Below, in pieces: positions 44,492 to 54,700 of a stretch of 64,000 bases of DNA. This DNA is from Xanthobacter dioxanivorans (GTDB taxonomy: Bacteria > Pseudomonadota > Alphaproteobacteria > Rhizobiales > Xanthobacteraceae). The first letter of the stretch is position 1, and each line of letters starts with the position of its first letter. The translations under genes and the position numbers were made by a program. Below the pieces are notes generated by a model. It did not search any database and was not told the DNA's origin. It saw only the letters and a list, made by a program, of their open reading frames with translations. The DNA lies in assembly GCF_016807805.1 (NCBI RefSeq), contig NZ_CP063362.1, positions 1,911,001-1,975,000 of the forward strand, given 5' to 3'.

Positions 44492-45988
44492 TCACACAGC
44501 GGGGGTCGCCCGGGCCCCCGGGATCGAGGCCGGCATGCGCTCCTCGGCGTGGGTCTCGCGCGGGGCGCGGGCCGGAGCCTCCGCGTCCAGTGTCGGAAGG
44601 CTGACGGTCGCGCGCAGGCCCCGGTGCAGGTTGGTGAGCATCACGTCGCCGCCATGATGGCGCACGATGGTGCGGGCGATGGACAGGCCCAGCCCGACGC
44701 CGCCGGTTTCCCGGTTGCGTGAATTCTCCAGCCGGAAGAAGGGCGCGAAAACCTGCTCGCGCGCCCCGTCGGGAATGCCGGGCCCATCGTCCTCGACCAC
44801 GATGTCGATGTTCTGCTCCGACACCTCGATGCGGACCCGCGCGCGCTCGCCGTAGCGGGCTGCATTTTCCACGAGGTTGCGGCAGGCCCGCCGCAGCGCT
44901 GCCGGGCGGCAGCGATAGCCGAGCCGGGGTCCCTCGGCGAAGACGACGTCGTGGCCCAGTTCGGCGAGGTCCTCGCACAGGCTCTCCACCAGGGCCGAAA
45001 TGTCCACCGTCCGGGTCGGCTCGGCGGTCGCCTCCTCGCGCATGAAAGCCAGCGTCGCCTCGGCCATGGACTGGATCTCGGCGATGGTCGACAGCATCTT
45101 CTCGCGCAGTTCGTCGTCGGCGATGAACTCGGCCCGCAGGCGCAGGGAGGTGAGCGGCGTGCGCAAATCATGGCCGATGGCGGCGAGCAGTCGCGTGCGG
45201 TCCTCGACGAAGCGCAGCAGCCGGGCCTGCATGCGGTTGAAGGCTTCGGCGGTGCGGCGGATGTCTTCGGGGCCGGTCTCCGGCAGCGGTCCGATGTCCT
45301 GGCCGCGACCCAGCGCCTCGGACGCGCGTGCCAGCCGGCGCAGGGGCTGGGTGATGCCGCGCGCGGCGAACACCGCGATGATCGAAAGCACCAGGGCCGA
45401 CAGGCCGAGCGAGGTGATGGACTGGGCGTTCCAGAAGCCCTCCTGCACCGGCTTGGCGAAGGCGGAGTTGAGCCAGCTGCCGTTCTCGAGCCGCACGGCG
45501 AGGCCCATGCCCGTATTCTGGTCGAGATAGAGAAAGCTGGCCGGGCGCGCGAGCGGCCAGGCCTCGGGCCGAACCTCGTACCAGTTTGGCGATCCCGCCG
45601 CTTCGATGTTGGCGGGGGCCTCGATCCGCGGCTCCGGAAAGGCCTTCTGGCCGGGGAACATGACCCGGGGCAGCGGGCGCGTGAGGTGGTCCCATGCCTC
45701 CCGCCGCCATTGCGCGGCGTCGGTCGGCCCGTGGGGCGACACCCAGTAGCGCGTGCTGGTGGTGTTGCTGGCGGCCAGGATGTCGTCCTGCAGCTCGGGC
45801 GGCGTGGCTTCGAGCACGCGCACCAGCGAGGCGCAGCGGCTCAGCATCTCGCCCTTCGCCGCCTTGCGCATCACCTGGCCGTGCTCGTCCCAGGAGATGA
45901 GGAATGTCGCCGCCTGTGCCAGCGCCAGCGAGAGCAGGGTGAAGCAGATGAAGCGAGCAGCGAGGCTGCCGGTCCACAGGCGTGTCAT
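44492..45988 (-). CDS. Sensor histidine kinase, EnvZ-like
   Basis: 498 aa. Two membrane helices (about residues 9-30 and 195-215) flank a periplasmic sensor domain, followed by a HAMP linker (TQPLRRLARASEALGRGQDI), H-box (AAIGHDLRTPLTSLRLRAE), N-box (RNLVENAARYG) and G-boxes (VEDDGPGIPDG, GVGLGLSIARTI). ATGA overlap with the response regulator. A polar Ala/Pro tail follows the ATPase domain. Signal unknown; placement beside the enamidase does not by itself link it to nicotinate. Confidence 0.92.
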   Translation of the reverse strand: MTRLWTGSLAARFICFTLLSLALAQAATFLISWDEHGQVMRKAAKGEMLSRCASLVRVLEATPPELQDDILAASNTTSTRYWVSPHGPTDAAQWRREAWDHLTRPLPRVMFPGQKAFPEPRIEAPANIEAAGSPNWYEVRPEAWPLARPASFLYLDQNTGMGLAVRLENGSWLNSAFAKPVQEGFWNAQSITSLGLSALVLSIIAVFAARGITQPLRRLARASEALGRGQDIGPLPETGPEDIRRTAEAFNRMQARLLRFVEDRTRLLAAIGHDLRTPLTSLRLRAEFIADDELREKMLSTIAEIQSMAEATLAFMREEATAEPTRTVDISALVESLCEDLAELGHDVVFAEGPRLGYRCRPAALRRACRNLVENAARYGERARVRIEVSEQNIDIVVEDDGPGIPDGAREQVFAPFFRLENSRNRETGGVGLGLSIARTIVRHHGGDVMLTNLHRGLRATVSLPTLDAEAPARAPRETHAEERMPASIPGARATPAV

Positions 45989-46704
45989 GCGCGCTCCACC
46001 TCCGCTTCCAGACTGTAGCCGCCGCCCCAGTGCGTCTTGATGAGGACAGGCGTCCTGGGATCGACTTCGATCTTCTTGCGCAGGCGGCTCACCTGGTTGT
46101 CGATGCTGCGGTCGAACGGCTCGGCGCTGCGGCCCGCCGTCAAGTCGAGCAACTGGTCGCGGGACAGCACGATGCCGGGATGGTCGAGGAAGGCGCAGAG
46201 CAGGCGGAACTCCGCCGTGCTCAGGGGCACGGCCATTCCGTCCTGTCCCATCAGCTCGCGGCGTCCGGAATCCAGGGTCCAGCGGCCGAAGCGCGCCACC
46301 TTCGCCGCCAGCCGGCCCTTCTGCGGCGGCAGGCTGTTGACACGCCGCAGCACCGCCTTGATGCGGGCCAGAAGCTCCCGCGGGTTGAACGGCTTGCTCA
46401 AATAGTCGTCGGCGCCCACCTCCAGGCCGACGATGCGGTCGGTCTCCTCCGCCATGGCGGTCAGGAGGATCACCGGCAGGTCGGTGGTGCTGCGCAGGTG
46501 GCGGCACAGGGACAGGCCATCCTCGCCGGGCATCATCACGTCGAGCACCACCAGATCGGGAGCGCTCTTCTCCAGGAGGCGGCGCATCGCCGCCGCGCTC
46601 TCCGCAAGGCTGATGCGGTAGCCGTGCTGGGTGAGGTACTTGCCGACGAGATCGCGGATATCCCGGTGGTCGTCGACGATCGCGATGTGAGGGGCCGAGT
46701 CCAT
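45985..46704 (-). CDS. OmpR-family response regulator
   Basis: 239 aa from the ATG with GGAGC nine bases upstream; a GTG six codons earlier is in frame. Receiver domain: acidic pair in IAIVDDHRD, phosphorylation Asp in VVLDVMMPGEDGL, Lys in YLSKPFNP. Winged helix C-terminus: LSTAEFRLLCAFLDHPG and SIDNQVSRLRKKIEVDP. First gene of the two-component operon, cognate to the EnvZ-like kinase that follows. Confidence 0.94.
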   Translation of the reverse strand: MDSAPHIAIVDDHRDIRDLVGKYLTQHGYRISLAESAAAMRRLLEKSAPDLVVLDVMMPGEDGLSLCRHLRSTTDLPVILLTAMAEETDRIVGLEVGADDYLSKPFNPRELLARIKAVLRRVNSLPPQKGRLAAKVARFGRWTLDSGRRELMGQDGMAVPLSTAEFRLLCAFLDHPGIVLSRDQLLDLTAGRSAEPFDRSIDNQVSRLRKKIEVDPRTPVLIKTHWGGGYSLEAEVERA

Positions 46705-47085
46705 CAATAAAAGCTCCGGCACGGACCATAGCCAAGACGCCAGTCACCCCCAGCCAAAAAGTGTATCAGATCGTCTCAGTGCGTGCCGCTGCGACATTCG
46801 CCGACCATTTTGGGTCACCGTTTCCGCCGCCGCCCCTGCCGCGGCCTGGATTTGCGCGGCGACCGGGCGATCGCCTCGGATGGGTGTGGCCGGGGTGGGG
46901 AAGGCGGCGGGACCGCGCCGGTTCGTATCCGTGTGTCCAAGCGCGGCGGATGGGGACACTTTGATGAAATTTCGCGCCTTTCGGGCACAGGTCTGCGACA
47001 GGCCCTCCCTATGTTCCGGGGTGTCGGGCAACTGGCTTGCCTTCCCGCGCGGTCTTCGACTGCGAACAATCTGAGGTTTTCCACC
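46705..47085. other. Intergenic region between response regulator and small exported protein
   Basis: The gap holds the divergent promoters of the two-component pair and of the small exported protein. No gene or clear repeat is seen. Confidence 0.5.
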
Positions 47086-47337
47086 ATGCGCTACGCACTT
47101 CTTGCCGCGATCTCCGCTGCCCTCCTGTCGACCACTGCTTTCGCTCAGGAAAGCGCTCCGCAGCCCCAGCGTCAGCACCAGCGCTCCTATGCGCCGGTGG
47201 CCGCGCCGAGCTCTCCCGCGAACCGCGCCTTTCCCCAGGGCACGATCGATCGTGAGCAGGGCACGCCGTCCTCCTCCCTCACCGAGGAAGACCGCCTGTT
47301 CCTGATGCAGGGCGACCGCGGCCTCGGCAACGGCTGA
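47086..47337 (+). CDS. Small exported protein of unknown function
   Basis: 83 aa with a clear signal peptide (MRYALLAAISAALLSTTAFA, cut before QES). The mature 62 residues are rich in Gln, Pro and Ser and end in LTEEDRLFLMQGDRGLGNG. GAGG lies nine bases before the ATG. No family recognised. Divergent from the two-component operon, so it may be its target. Confidence 0.7.
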   Translation: MRYALLAAISAALLSTTAFAQESAPQPQRQHQRSYAPVAAPSSPANRAFPQGTIDREQGTPSSSLTEEDRLFLMQGDRGLGNG

Positions 47338-47744
47338 CCCGGGTCTGCTGCCGCGCCGGCCGGCGCCGCCGCCGAGGTGGACCTTGTGCACCTCGCGACA
47401 CCGCTCCGGCCGGCGGCTTCGACGGCAAGGCCCGATCCCCCGTCCTGCCTTGGCGAGGACTCCGCGTGCATCGCCTTTGCCGTTGCCAACGAAGGTCTCC
47501 GTCAGGTCGGGGAAGACGAGATCCGCACCGTACACCTGCGTGCCGTCGAGCGTGTCGGCGGCATGGCGCCGGCGCAAACTTCGCCGGCGCGATCGCCCTC
47601 GGCGTCCGGTTGAGGTAGGCTCCCGGCCACCAAAGCGGAAGAGCGGAGAGACGTTTCCGTGGGCCTTGTCACCCGTCCAAGCCTGATGGATCTCCACCCG
47701 CGCCTGGCCGGCACGCGGGGCGCGCGCCGCGCGGAGAAAGTCTC
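47338..47744. other. 407-bp stretch without a convincing gene
   Basis: Open frames exist on both strands but none has a recognisable motif, SD or codon bias. It may hold the promoter of the nicotinamidase gene. No TTCAT motif copy was found by eye. Confidence 0.5.
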
Positions 47745-48382
47745 GTGAACGCACCGCTCCGCCTGAACGGACGCGACGTCCTGCTCGTCTTGGATATCCA
47801 GAACGATTTCTGTCCCGGCGGCCGGCTGGCCGTGCCGCACGGCGACGAGGTGGTCCCGCTGATCAATCGCCTCGCTGTGGCCTTTGCCCATGTGGTGCTG
47901 ACGCAGGACTGGCACCCGGCGGGACATCTGTCGTTCGCGTCGTCCCACGCGGGCGCGGAGCCGTTCCAGTCGACGCAGGTGGCCTACGGCACTCAGGTGC
48001 TGTGGCCGGACCACTGCGTGCAGGACACCCATGGCGCCGCCTTTCGCGACGACCTCCACATCCCCACGCCCAGCTCGTCCTGCGCAAGGGGTATCACCGC
48101 GGCATCGATTCCTATTCCGCCTTCTACGAAAACGACCGGACCACTGCGACCGGCCTCGCCGGGTATCTGCGCGAGCGCGGGATCACGCGCATCTTCGTCG
48201 CCGGCCTCGCCTTCGATTTCTGCGTGAGGTACTCGGCCGAGGACGCGCACCGCGCCGGCTTCGAGGTGATCGTGATCGAGGATGCCTGCCGCAGCATCGA
48301 CGTGGACGGATCGGCGGATGCGACCCGCGCTCTGCTCGACGGGCTGGGCATCCCGCGTGTGCCGGCGGCCTCGCTCCTCTGA
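47745..48382 (+). pseudogene. pncA: Nicotinamidase, interrupted by a single-base frameshift
   Basis: The 5' frame (GTG start, GGAG upstream) reads DVLLVLDIQNDFCPGGRLAV with the catalytic Asp and the zinc motif DWHPAGHLSFAS, up to about RDDLHIP. The 3' frame continues HAQLVLRKGYHRGIDSYSAF (catalytic Lys) and ends past FDFCVRYSAEDAHR with the nucleophilic Cys. One C added to the CCCC run at 48062-48065 joins them into a normal protein of about 212 aa. The enzyme turns nicotinamide into nicotinate, feeding the catabolic island. All active-site residues survive, so consensus error is likely. Confidence 0.85.
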
Positions 48383-48609
48383 CCGCCCGCGCCGCGTCAA
48401 GCCGGCATCGATGGACCACCGGCCCAACGCCGGCGGCGAACGTGACGTCGCCGCTCAAGGTTCGAGGTCGCGCAACGGACCAGCGGCGGCCTGATGCGCG
48501 GGCGCCTCAGGCCAACGGCCCCGATCTTTGACCGGTGCCGGGAGGGTATCGGTCAGGCGCCGCGCGGCCTCCACAAAGGGCCGACGCGTCCAACTCATCG
48601 GCCTTGGCA

Positions 48610-49383
48610 TCAGCTCCCGTGTCCGGCGGCCTCCAGGATCAGGCCGGTGATCGCGTCGGGATGGGAGATCATCGACACGTGGCTGGATTTCAGCTCGATG
48701 GTCTTGGCGCCCATGCGCAGGGCCATGAAGCGCTCGAGGTCGGGATTGATCGTCCGATCCTCGGTGGAGACGGCATAGAAGCTCGGCTTCGTGCGCCAGG
48801 CGGCCTGCGTCGTCCGTCCCGCGAGCAGCGCCTTCTGGAACGGCTCCTGGACCGCATACAGCACCTTCGCCCTCGCCTCCGGCAGGTCGCCGGCGAAATC
48901 ACGCAGGAAGGCGGCTTCGCTCAGGCGGCCTTCGTCGCCGTCGAAGACAATCCCGGCGCTCGCCGGCGGCGTGGGGAACGTCTTGGCCAGCGCCGCGTAG
49001 TCCTCGCCCGCGTCCGGCGCGCGCGCCGCCACATAAACGAGGGTGGAGACGTTGGGGTGCACGCCCGCCTCGGTGACGATCATGCCGGAAAAGGAATGTC
49101 CCACGAGAACCGTCGGTCCACTCTGCCGGTCCAGCACACGCCGGGCCGAGGCGACGGCTTCGGGCAGCGTCGTCAGCGGGTTCTGCACGGCGGTGACATT
49201 GAGGCCGCGCGCCTGCAGCCGAGCGATCACGTCCGACCAGCATGACCCATCGGCGAACAGCCCGTGAACGAGGACGACGTTGCGCGCCGCGGGCGGCCCT
49301 GCGGCCACGCCTCGGGTCGAGACCAGCGAGGCTGCGACTCCGCCAGCCAGCGCTGCGGCGAAAGCTCTCCGATTGAGATTCAT
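48610..49383 (-). CDS. Exported alpha/beta hydrolase
   Basis: 257 aa. The N-terminus MNLNRRAFAAALAGGVAASL is a Tat-like signal (RRAF). The fold motifs NVVLVHGLFADGSCWSDVI (oxyanion His-Gly) and VLVGHSFSGMIVTEAG (nucleophile Ser) are clear, with a late His in SSHVSMISHPD. It resembles the EstC/salicylate-esterase-like group in which short-chain esters are hydrolysed. Substrate unknown. It stands alone, transcribed toward the nicotinamidase gene. Confidence 0.85.
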   Translation of the reverse strand: MNLNRRAFAAALAGGVAASLVSTRGVAAGPPAARNVVLVHGLFADGSCWSDVIARLQARGLNVTAVQNPLTTLPEAVASARRVLDRQSGPTVLVGHSFSGMIVTEAGVHPNVSTLVYVAARAPDAGEDYAALAKTFPTPPASAGIVFDGDEGRLSEAAFLRDFAGDLPEARAKVLYAVQEPFQKALLAGRTTQAAWRTKPSFYAVSTEDRTINPDLERFMALRMGAKTIELKSSHVSMISHPDAITGLILEAAGHGS

Positions 49384-49474
49384 GGCATCCCTCCTGGTGA
49401 AGGTGGATTTGAGTTTCAGGATGTACTCATGGCATCAGGAGTTCCAGGCTCATGTCTGGCGACAAAGCTTGCTA

Positions 49475-49600
49475 TTATTCAGAAAAGCCAATCACGGGCC
49501 CGGATGGCTTGTACTCATTGGCGTAGGCGCTGTGCACGATTCCGATGCCGATGAAGACGATCGTGGAAAGCGAGACCAAGATCTTGAGGCGCGCGTTCAT
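49475..49600 (-). CDS. 41-aa exported peptide of unknown function
   Basis: A perfect SD (AGGAGG) lies six bases before the ATG. The peptide begins MNARLKILVSLSTIVFIGIG, a signal-type hydrophobic segment, continues with HSAYANEYKPSG and ends VIGFSE. Cleavage after YA or AYA would leave about 18 residues. The lower GC and the quality of the SD argue that it is real. It lies 90 bases upstream of the hydrolase gene on the same strand. Confidence 0.6.
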   Translation of the reverse strand: MNARLKILVSLSTIVFIGIGIVHSAYANEYKPSGPVIGFSE

Positions 49601-49934
49601 GTGAACCTCCTGCCGTCTGTGCATGCGGGAAGTGTCGGCGCTTTGCGGATCCGGTTGAAGTGTATGGAGATATTTAATCCGCATCTGAGCGTCTGTATTG
49701 AGCAAACCAAGGTATGAGGCCCCGCGCTTTCAGACACGCCACCAGCCGCGAGCGCGCCGCTTCCGGGATGGGAGGTGTCAGGCCCGGAAGTTCTGACCGA
49801 GATCCGCGCATGTGGCGCCTGAACCGGGGCAAACCAGCGTATGATTTAATTCCCCGGCAATTCGCGTCATGGTGGGGTCGAATGAGGGCGCTTCGGTTGG
49901 GGCCGGGCAGTATCTCGAGAGAAGGATCGGTTCC
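49601..49934. other. Intergenic region ahead of the orphan receiver gene
   Basis: No convincing gene. The left part presumably holds the promoter of the small peptide, the right part that of the receiver gene. Confidence 0.45.
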
Positions 49935-50309
49935 GTGTCACAGTATCCGTTGGTCACCATCGTCGATGACGACGATGCCGTGCGTACAGCCATAGAGAGC
50001 CTGGTGCGGTCGCTGGGCCTGCGGACCAGCACGTTCGCTTCGGCGGACGCGTTTCTGGACTCGGGCCGGGTGAAGGACACGGACTGCCTGATCACCGACG
50101 TGCAGATGCCGGGCATGTCGGGGATCGAGCTCCAGTCGCGGCTGCGCGGGCAAGGCAGTACCGTGCCGGTCATCTTCGTCACCGCCTTTCCCGAGGAGCG
50201 CATTCGCCGGCAGGTCATGGAGGCCGGAGCGATCGGGTTCCTCAGCAAGCCCTTCGATGGCGGCACCATGATCGCGTGCATCGACCAGGCGCTTTCGGCG
50301 GCCAACTGA
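49935..50309 (+). CDS. Stand-alone FixJ-type receiver protein
   Basis: 124 aa from a GTG with AAGGAT about eight bases upstream; an ATG 66 bases earlier is in frame. Acidic residues in LVTIVDDDDAV, phospho-acceptor Asp in CLITDVQMPGMSG and Lys in GFLSKPFDGG are intact. There is no output domain. It has no adjacent kinase; the PAS kinase five genes on is a possible partner. Single receivers can modulate another regulator or a phosphorelay. Confidence 0.88.
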   Translation: MSQYPLVTIVDDDDAVRTAIESLVRSLGLRTSTFASADAFLDSGRVKDTDCLITDVQMPGMSGIELQSRLRGQGSTVPVIFVTAFPEERIRRQVMEAGAIGFLSKPFDGGTMIACIDQALSAAN

Positions 50310-50577
50310 CCGGTTCAGCCCGCCTTCGCCCCGGGGATGCCCGGCCGGCGGTGTATTTCCCAAGTATAGCCGGCTGCCGCGTGGTTGACGTTCCACGCGC
50401 AAGCTCCCGAGATGAATTGCGGGCCTGGTTCCCCCGTGCCCTTGCATGGGCGTCCCGGAGCCCGGCGCCCGGATGTTTAATCCGGTGAAGGTGCAAGCAT
50501 CCGGCATTTCCGAAAGAATGCCGTGTCGCGGAGTGGCAGTAAGGCAGGGTCGTTTTCTGCCGAAAGGCCGGCCCGCC

Positions 50578-51723
50578 ATGTCGAACACAAAAGCGCGGCG
50601 GCGCGCGCTCTCGATCATCGCCGCGGTTGCCGCCATGGGCGCTGCCTATGGTGGTGTCACGCTGGCCGGTGTGGATGCCGCCACGGAGCAAGGCGCATCG
50701 GCGCCGGCCCCGGTGCCGGCGGAGGTGTCCACGGTGGAGCGGCGCAATGTGCCCGTCTACGTGACCGGCATCGGCACCGTCGAGCCCTTCAACACGGTCA
50801 CCATCCGCTCAAGGATCGACGGCGAGCTGCAGCAGGTGCTTTTCGACGAAGGCAAGGACATCAGGAAGGGCGACCTTCTCGCGGTCATCGATCCGCGGAC
50901 CTTTGAGGCGGCGCTGGATCAGGCCAAGGCGCGGCTCCAGCAGGATACCGCCGCCCTCGCCAACGCGCAGCTCATCCTCGATCGCGACGTCAAGCTGGGC
51001 AAGAGCGATTTCGTGAGCGTGCAGGCCGTCGACAACCAGCGCAGCGTGGTGGAGCAGCTCACGGCCCAGACGGAGCAGGACCGGGCGCTGATCAGCACGG
51101 CGCAGACGCAGCTCTCCTACACCCGCATCGTCTCGCCCATCGACGGGCGTGCCGGCCTGCGGCTCGTCGACCAGGGCAACATCGTCCACGCCACCGATGC
51201 CAACGGTCTCGTGGTCATCAACCAGCTTCACCCCATCACCGTGATCTCGACGATCCCCCAGGTGGACGTTCCCGCCATCCGCGCGGCGCTCGCCGCCGGC
51301 AATGTGGAGGCGCAGGCCGTTTCCCACGAGAACGGATCGGTCCTCGATGTGGGCACCGTCGCACTGACGGACAACCAGATCGACCCGCAGAGCGGCACGC
51401 TGCGCCTCAAATCGGTCTTTCCCAACACGGCGGACCAGCTCTGGCCCGGTCAGTTCGTGGATGTGAACGTGCGTGTGGAGGTCCTCGCCGATGCCCTCAC
51501 CGTGCCGTCCGATGCCATCCAGCGCGGCCCCGATGGCGAGTTCGTCTTCGCGGTCGGCGCGGATGAAAAGGTGGCGGTTGCGCCGGTGAAGGTCCGGCAG
51601 ATCGCCGATGGCATCGCCGTCGTCGAGCGCGGGGTGAGCGCGGGCCAGCGCGTCGTCGTGCGCGGGCAGTACCGCCTTGCCCCCGGTATCCGCATCGCAC
51701 CGAAATCCCTCCAGGGGGGCTGA
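50578..51723 (+). CDS. RND efflux periplasmic adaptor (MdtA/AcrA-like)
   Basis: 381 aa. A short cytoplasmic start and membrane helix or signal (about residues 9-30) precede the first lipoyl half (NVPVYVTGIGTVEPFNTVTI), the hairpin (about 110-190), the second half (LSYTRIVSPIDGRAGLRLVD) and the barrel (SGTLRLKSVFPNTADQLWPG). The ATG chosen has AAAGG upstream; earlier in-frame ATGs would add an unusual extension. Two bases separate it from the pump gene. It links the pump to an outer-membrane channel not encoded here. Confidence 0.9.
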   Translation: MSNTKARRRALSIIAAVAAMGAAYGGVTLAGVDAATEQGASAPAPVPAEVSTVERRNVPVYVTGIGTVEPFNTVTIRSRIDGELQQVLFDEGKDIRKGDLLAVIDPRTFEAALDQAKARLQQDTAALANAQLILDRDVKLGKSDFVSVQAVDNQRSVVEQLTAQTEQDRALISTAQTQLSYTRIVSPIDGRAGLRLVDQGNIVHATDANGLVVINQLHPITVISTIPQVDVPAIRAALAAGNVEAQAVSHENGSVLDVGTVALTDNQIDPQSGTLRLKSVFPNTADQLWPGQFVDVNVRVEVLADALTVPSDAIQRGPDGEFVFAVGADEKVAVAPVKVRQIADGIAVVERGVSAGQRVVVRGQYRLAPGIRIAPKSLQGG

Positions 51724-51725
51724 CC

Positions 51726-54700
51726 ATGTCGCTCTCGTCCTGGTTCATCCGCCACCCGATCGGAACCTCGCTGCTGATGGCCGCCTTGCTCGTGGCCGGC
51801 GCGGTGAGCTTTCCGCTCCTTCCGGTCGCGCCCCTGCCCAATGTGGATTTCCCGACCCTCCAGGTCTCCACCCAGCTGCCGGGCGCGAGCCCGGAGATCA
51901 TCGCCTCGGCCGTGACCCAGCCACTGGAGCGGCAGTTCGGCGAGATCCCCGGCGTGGCGCAAATGACCTCCGTCAGCACGCTCGGCAACAGTTCCATCAC
52001 GCTGCAGTTCAATCTCGACGTGAATATCGATACGGCTGCGCAGGGCGTGCAGACGGCCATCAACGCCGCCGGCGGCCAGCTCCCCACCAACCTCCCCGCG
52101 CCACCCACCTACAGGGAGGTCAATCCCGCCGACCCGCCCATCCTGGTCCTGGCGCTGAGCTCGCGCACCCTGCCGATCACCGACGTCGACGACTTCGCGG
52201 AGAATGTGCTCGAGCAGCATGTCAGCCAGATCGGCGGGGTCGGCCAGGTGCTGGTCTTCGGCCAGCAGAAGCCCTCGGTCCGCATCCAGGTCGATCCGGC
52301 CAAGGTGGCCAATCTCGGCCTGTCGCTGGAGGACCTGCGGCAGGCCATCATATCGACCACGGTGAACGATCCGAAGGGGGCCGTGCAGGGCGCCCACCGC
52401 ACGTTCACGCTGTTCGACAACGACCAGCTCACCAGCGCGGCGCCCTGGCTCGACGCCATCCTCGCCTATCGCGACGGCGCCCCGGTGCGGGTCCGCGATA
52501 TCGGCACCGCCGTCGACGCGCCCGAGAACGAACAGCTCGCCGCCTGGGCGAACGGCACGCAGGCGATCCTGCTGCCGGTCTTCAAGCTGCCGGGCGCCAA
52601 CGTCATCAGCACGGTGGAGCAGATCAAGGCGCAGCTGCCGGCGCTCCTCGCCGCCGCGCCGGCCGGCATCGAGCTGCAGATCCTGAGCGACCGCACGCAG
52701 ACCATCCGCGCGTCCGTGGACGATGTGGAGAAGACGCTCGTCATCACGGTGGTGCTCGTGGTGGCGGTGATCTTCGTCTTCCTGCGCAGCCTGATGGCGA
52801 CGCTGATCCCCTCCGTCGCCGTCCCCCTCGCCGTGGTGGGCACCTTCGCGGCCATGTATGCCCTGGGCTACAGTCTCGACAATCTCTCGCTCATGGGCCT
52901 GAGCATCGCCGTCGGCTTCGTGGTGGACGACGCCATCGTCATGCTGGAGAACATCGAGCGCCACCTGGAGATGGGCAAGACGCCGCTTCAGGCCGCGCTC
53001 GACGGCTCGGCCGAGATCGGATTCACCATTCTCTCCATCAGCCTTTCGCTCATCGCGGTGTTCATTCCCCTGCTGCTGATGGGTGGCCTCGTCGGCCGGC
53101 TGTTCCGCGAGTTCGCCGTCACCGTGACCATCACCATCGCCATGTCGGCGCTGGTGTCGCTGACACTGACGCCGACGATGTGCGCCCTGTTCATGAAGCC
53201 GAAGGGCGCGGCGCGGCATGGCCGGCTCTACCGATGGTCGGAGCGCGGATTCGACGCGCTGCTGGCCGCCTACCGCACGACCCTCGACATGGCCCTCGAC
53301 CACCACCGGGTGACGCTTGCCGCCTTCGTCGTCGCGATGGCGGCCACGGGTGGCCTGTTCTACGCCATTCCCAAGGGATTCTTCCCGCAGCAGGACACCG
53401 GGCTGATCATCGGCGTGTCGGAGGCGGCGCAGGACATTTCCTTCGCCGACATGGTGCAGCGGCAGCTCGAGCTCGGAAAGATCGTCGCGGCTGATCCCGA
53501 CGTCGCGACCGTCGGCATGGCGGTGGGGGCGTCGAGTGGCCAGACGGTGAACAACGGCCGCCTGTTCATCACCCTGAAGCCGCGCGACCAGCGCGCCGCG
53601 TCCGCCTTCCAGATCATCGACCGGCTGAATGCGAAGCTCGCCGGGGTGGAGGGCGCCGCGCTGTTCCTGCAGGCGGCGCAGGACCTCAATGTCGGCGGCC
53701 GTGTCGCGCGCACCCAGTTCCAGTACACCCTGCAGGACGGCAACATCGACGAGCTGAACGCCTGGGCGCCGAAGCTGCTGGCGAAGCTGAAGACCCTGCC
53801 CGAGCTCACCGGCCTCGCCACCGACCTGCAGTCGGGCGGCGCCACGCTGACGCTCACCGTCGACCGCAACCAGGCCTCGCGGCTCGGCATCAGCCCGGCC
53901 GATATCGACAACACGCTTTATGACGCCTTCGGCCAGCGGCAGGTGACGCAGTATTTCACCCAGCTGAACAGCTATCACGTCATCCTGGAGCTGCTGCCCC
54001 AGCTGCAGAACTCGCCGCATGCGCTGGACGGGATCTACCTGAAGTCGCCGCTCACCGGCGAGCAGGTGCCCCTGAGGGTGCTGGCCAAATGGACCTCGCA
54101 GCCGACCAGCTTCCTGTCCATCAACCACCAGTCCCAGTTCCCGTCGGTGACGCTGTCCTTCAACCTCGCCCGCGGCGTCGCGCTCGGCGACGCGGTGGCG
54201 GCGATCAAGCGGGCGGAGGCGGAGATCGCCAAGCCGGCGACGCTCATTGGCACCTTCCAGGGCAATGCGCAGGCGTTCCAGTCCTCGCTGGCCAGCGAGC
54301 CTTACCTGGTGGCGGCGGCGCTGCTGGTGATCTACGTGATCCTCGGCGTCCTCTATGAAAGCTACGTCCATCCGCTGACCATCCTCTCGACCCTGCCGTC
54401 GGCGGGCCTCGGCGCGCTGATCATGCTGTGGATGTTCGGCTTCGACTTCTCCATCATCGCCCTGGTCGGGGTGATCCTGCTGATCGGCATCGTCAAGAAG
54501 AACGGCATCATGATCGTCGACTTCGCCATCGCGCGAGAGCGCGGCGAGGGCCTGTCGGCGCACGACGCCATCCGCGAGGCGTGCCTGCTGCGCTTCCGGC
54601 CGATCCTGATGACCACGTTCGCGGCGCTGCTGGCCGGTGTTCCGCTGATGCTCGGCCACGGCACCGGCTCCGAGCTGCGCCAGCCGCTCGGCTACGCCAT

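Noticed and set aside
44492..46704. Two-component pair as the nicotinate regulator
   Set aside because: It is next to ena but on the opposite strand, and no copy of the shared TTCAT motif lies at its promoter; a MarR gene at the other end is the better candidate.
47377..47613. 78-codon plus-strand frame before pncA as a gene
   Set aside because: No SD, no family resemblance, biased composition; left as unassigned intergenic.
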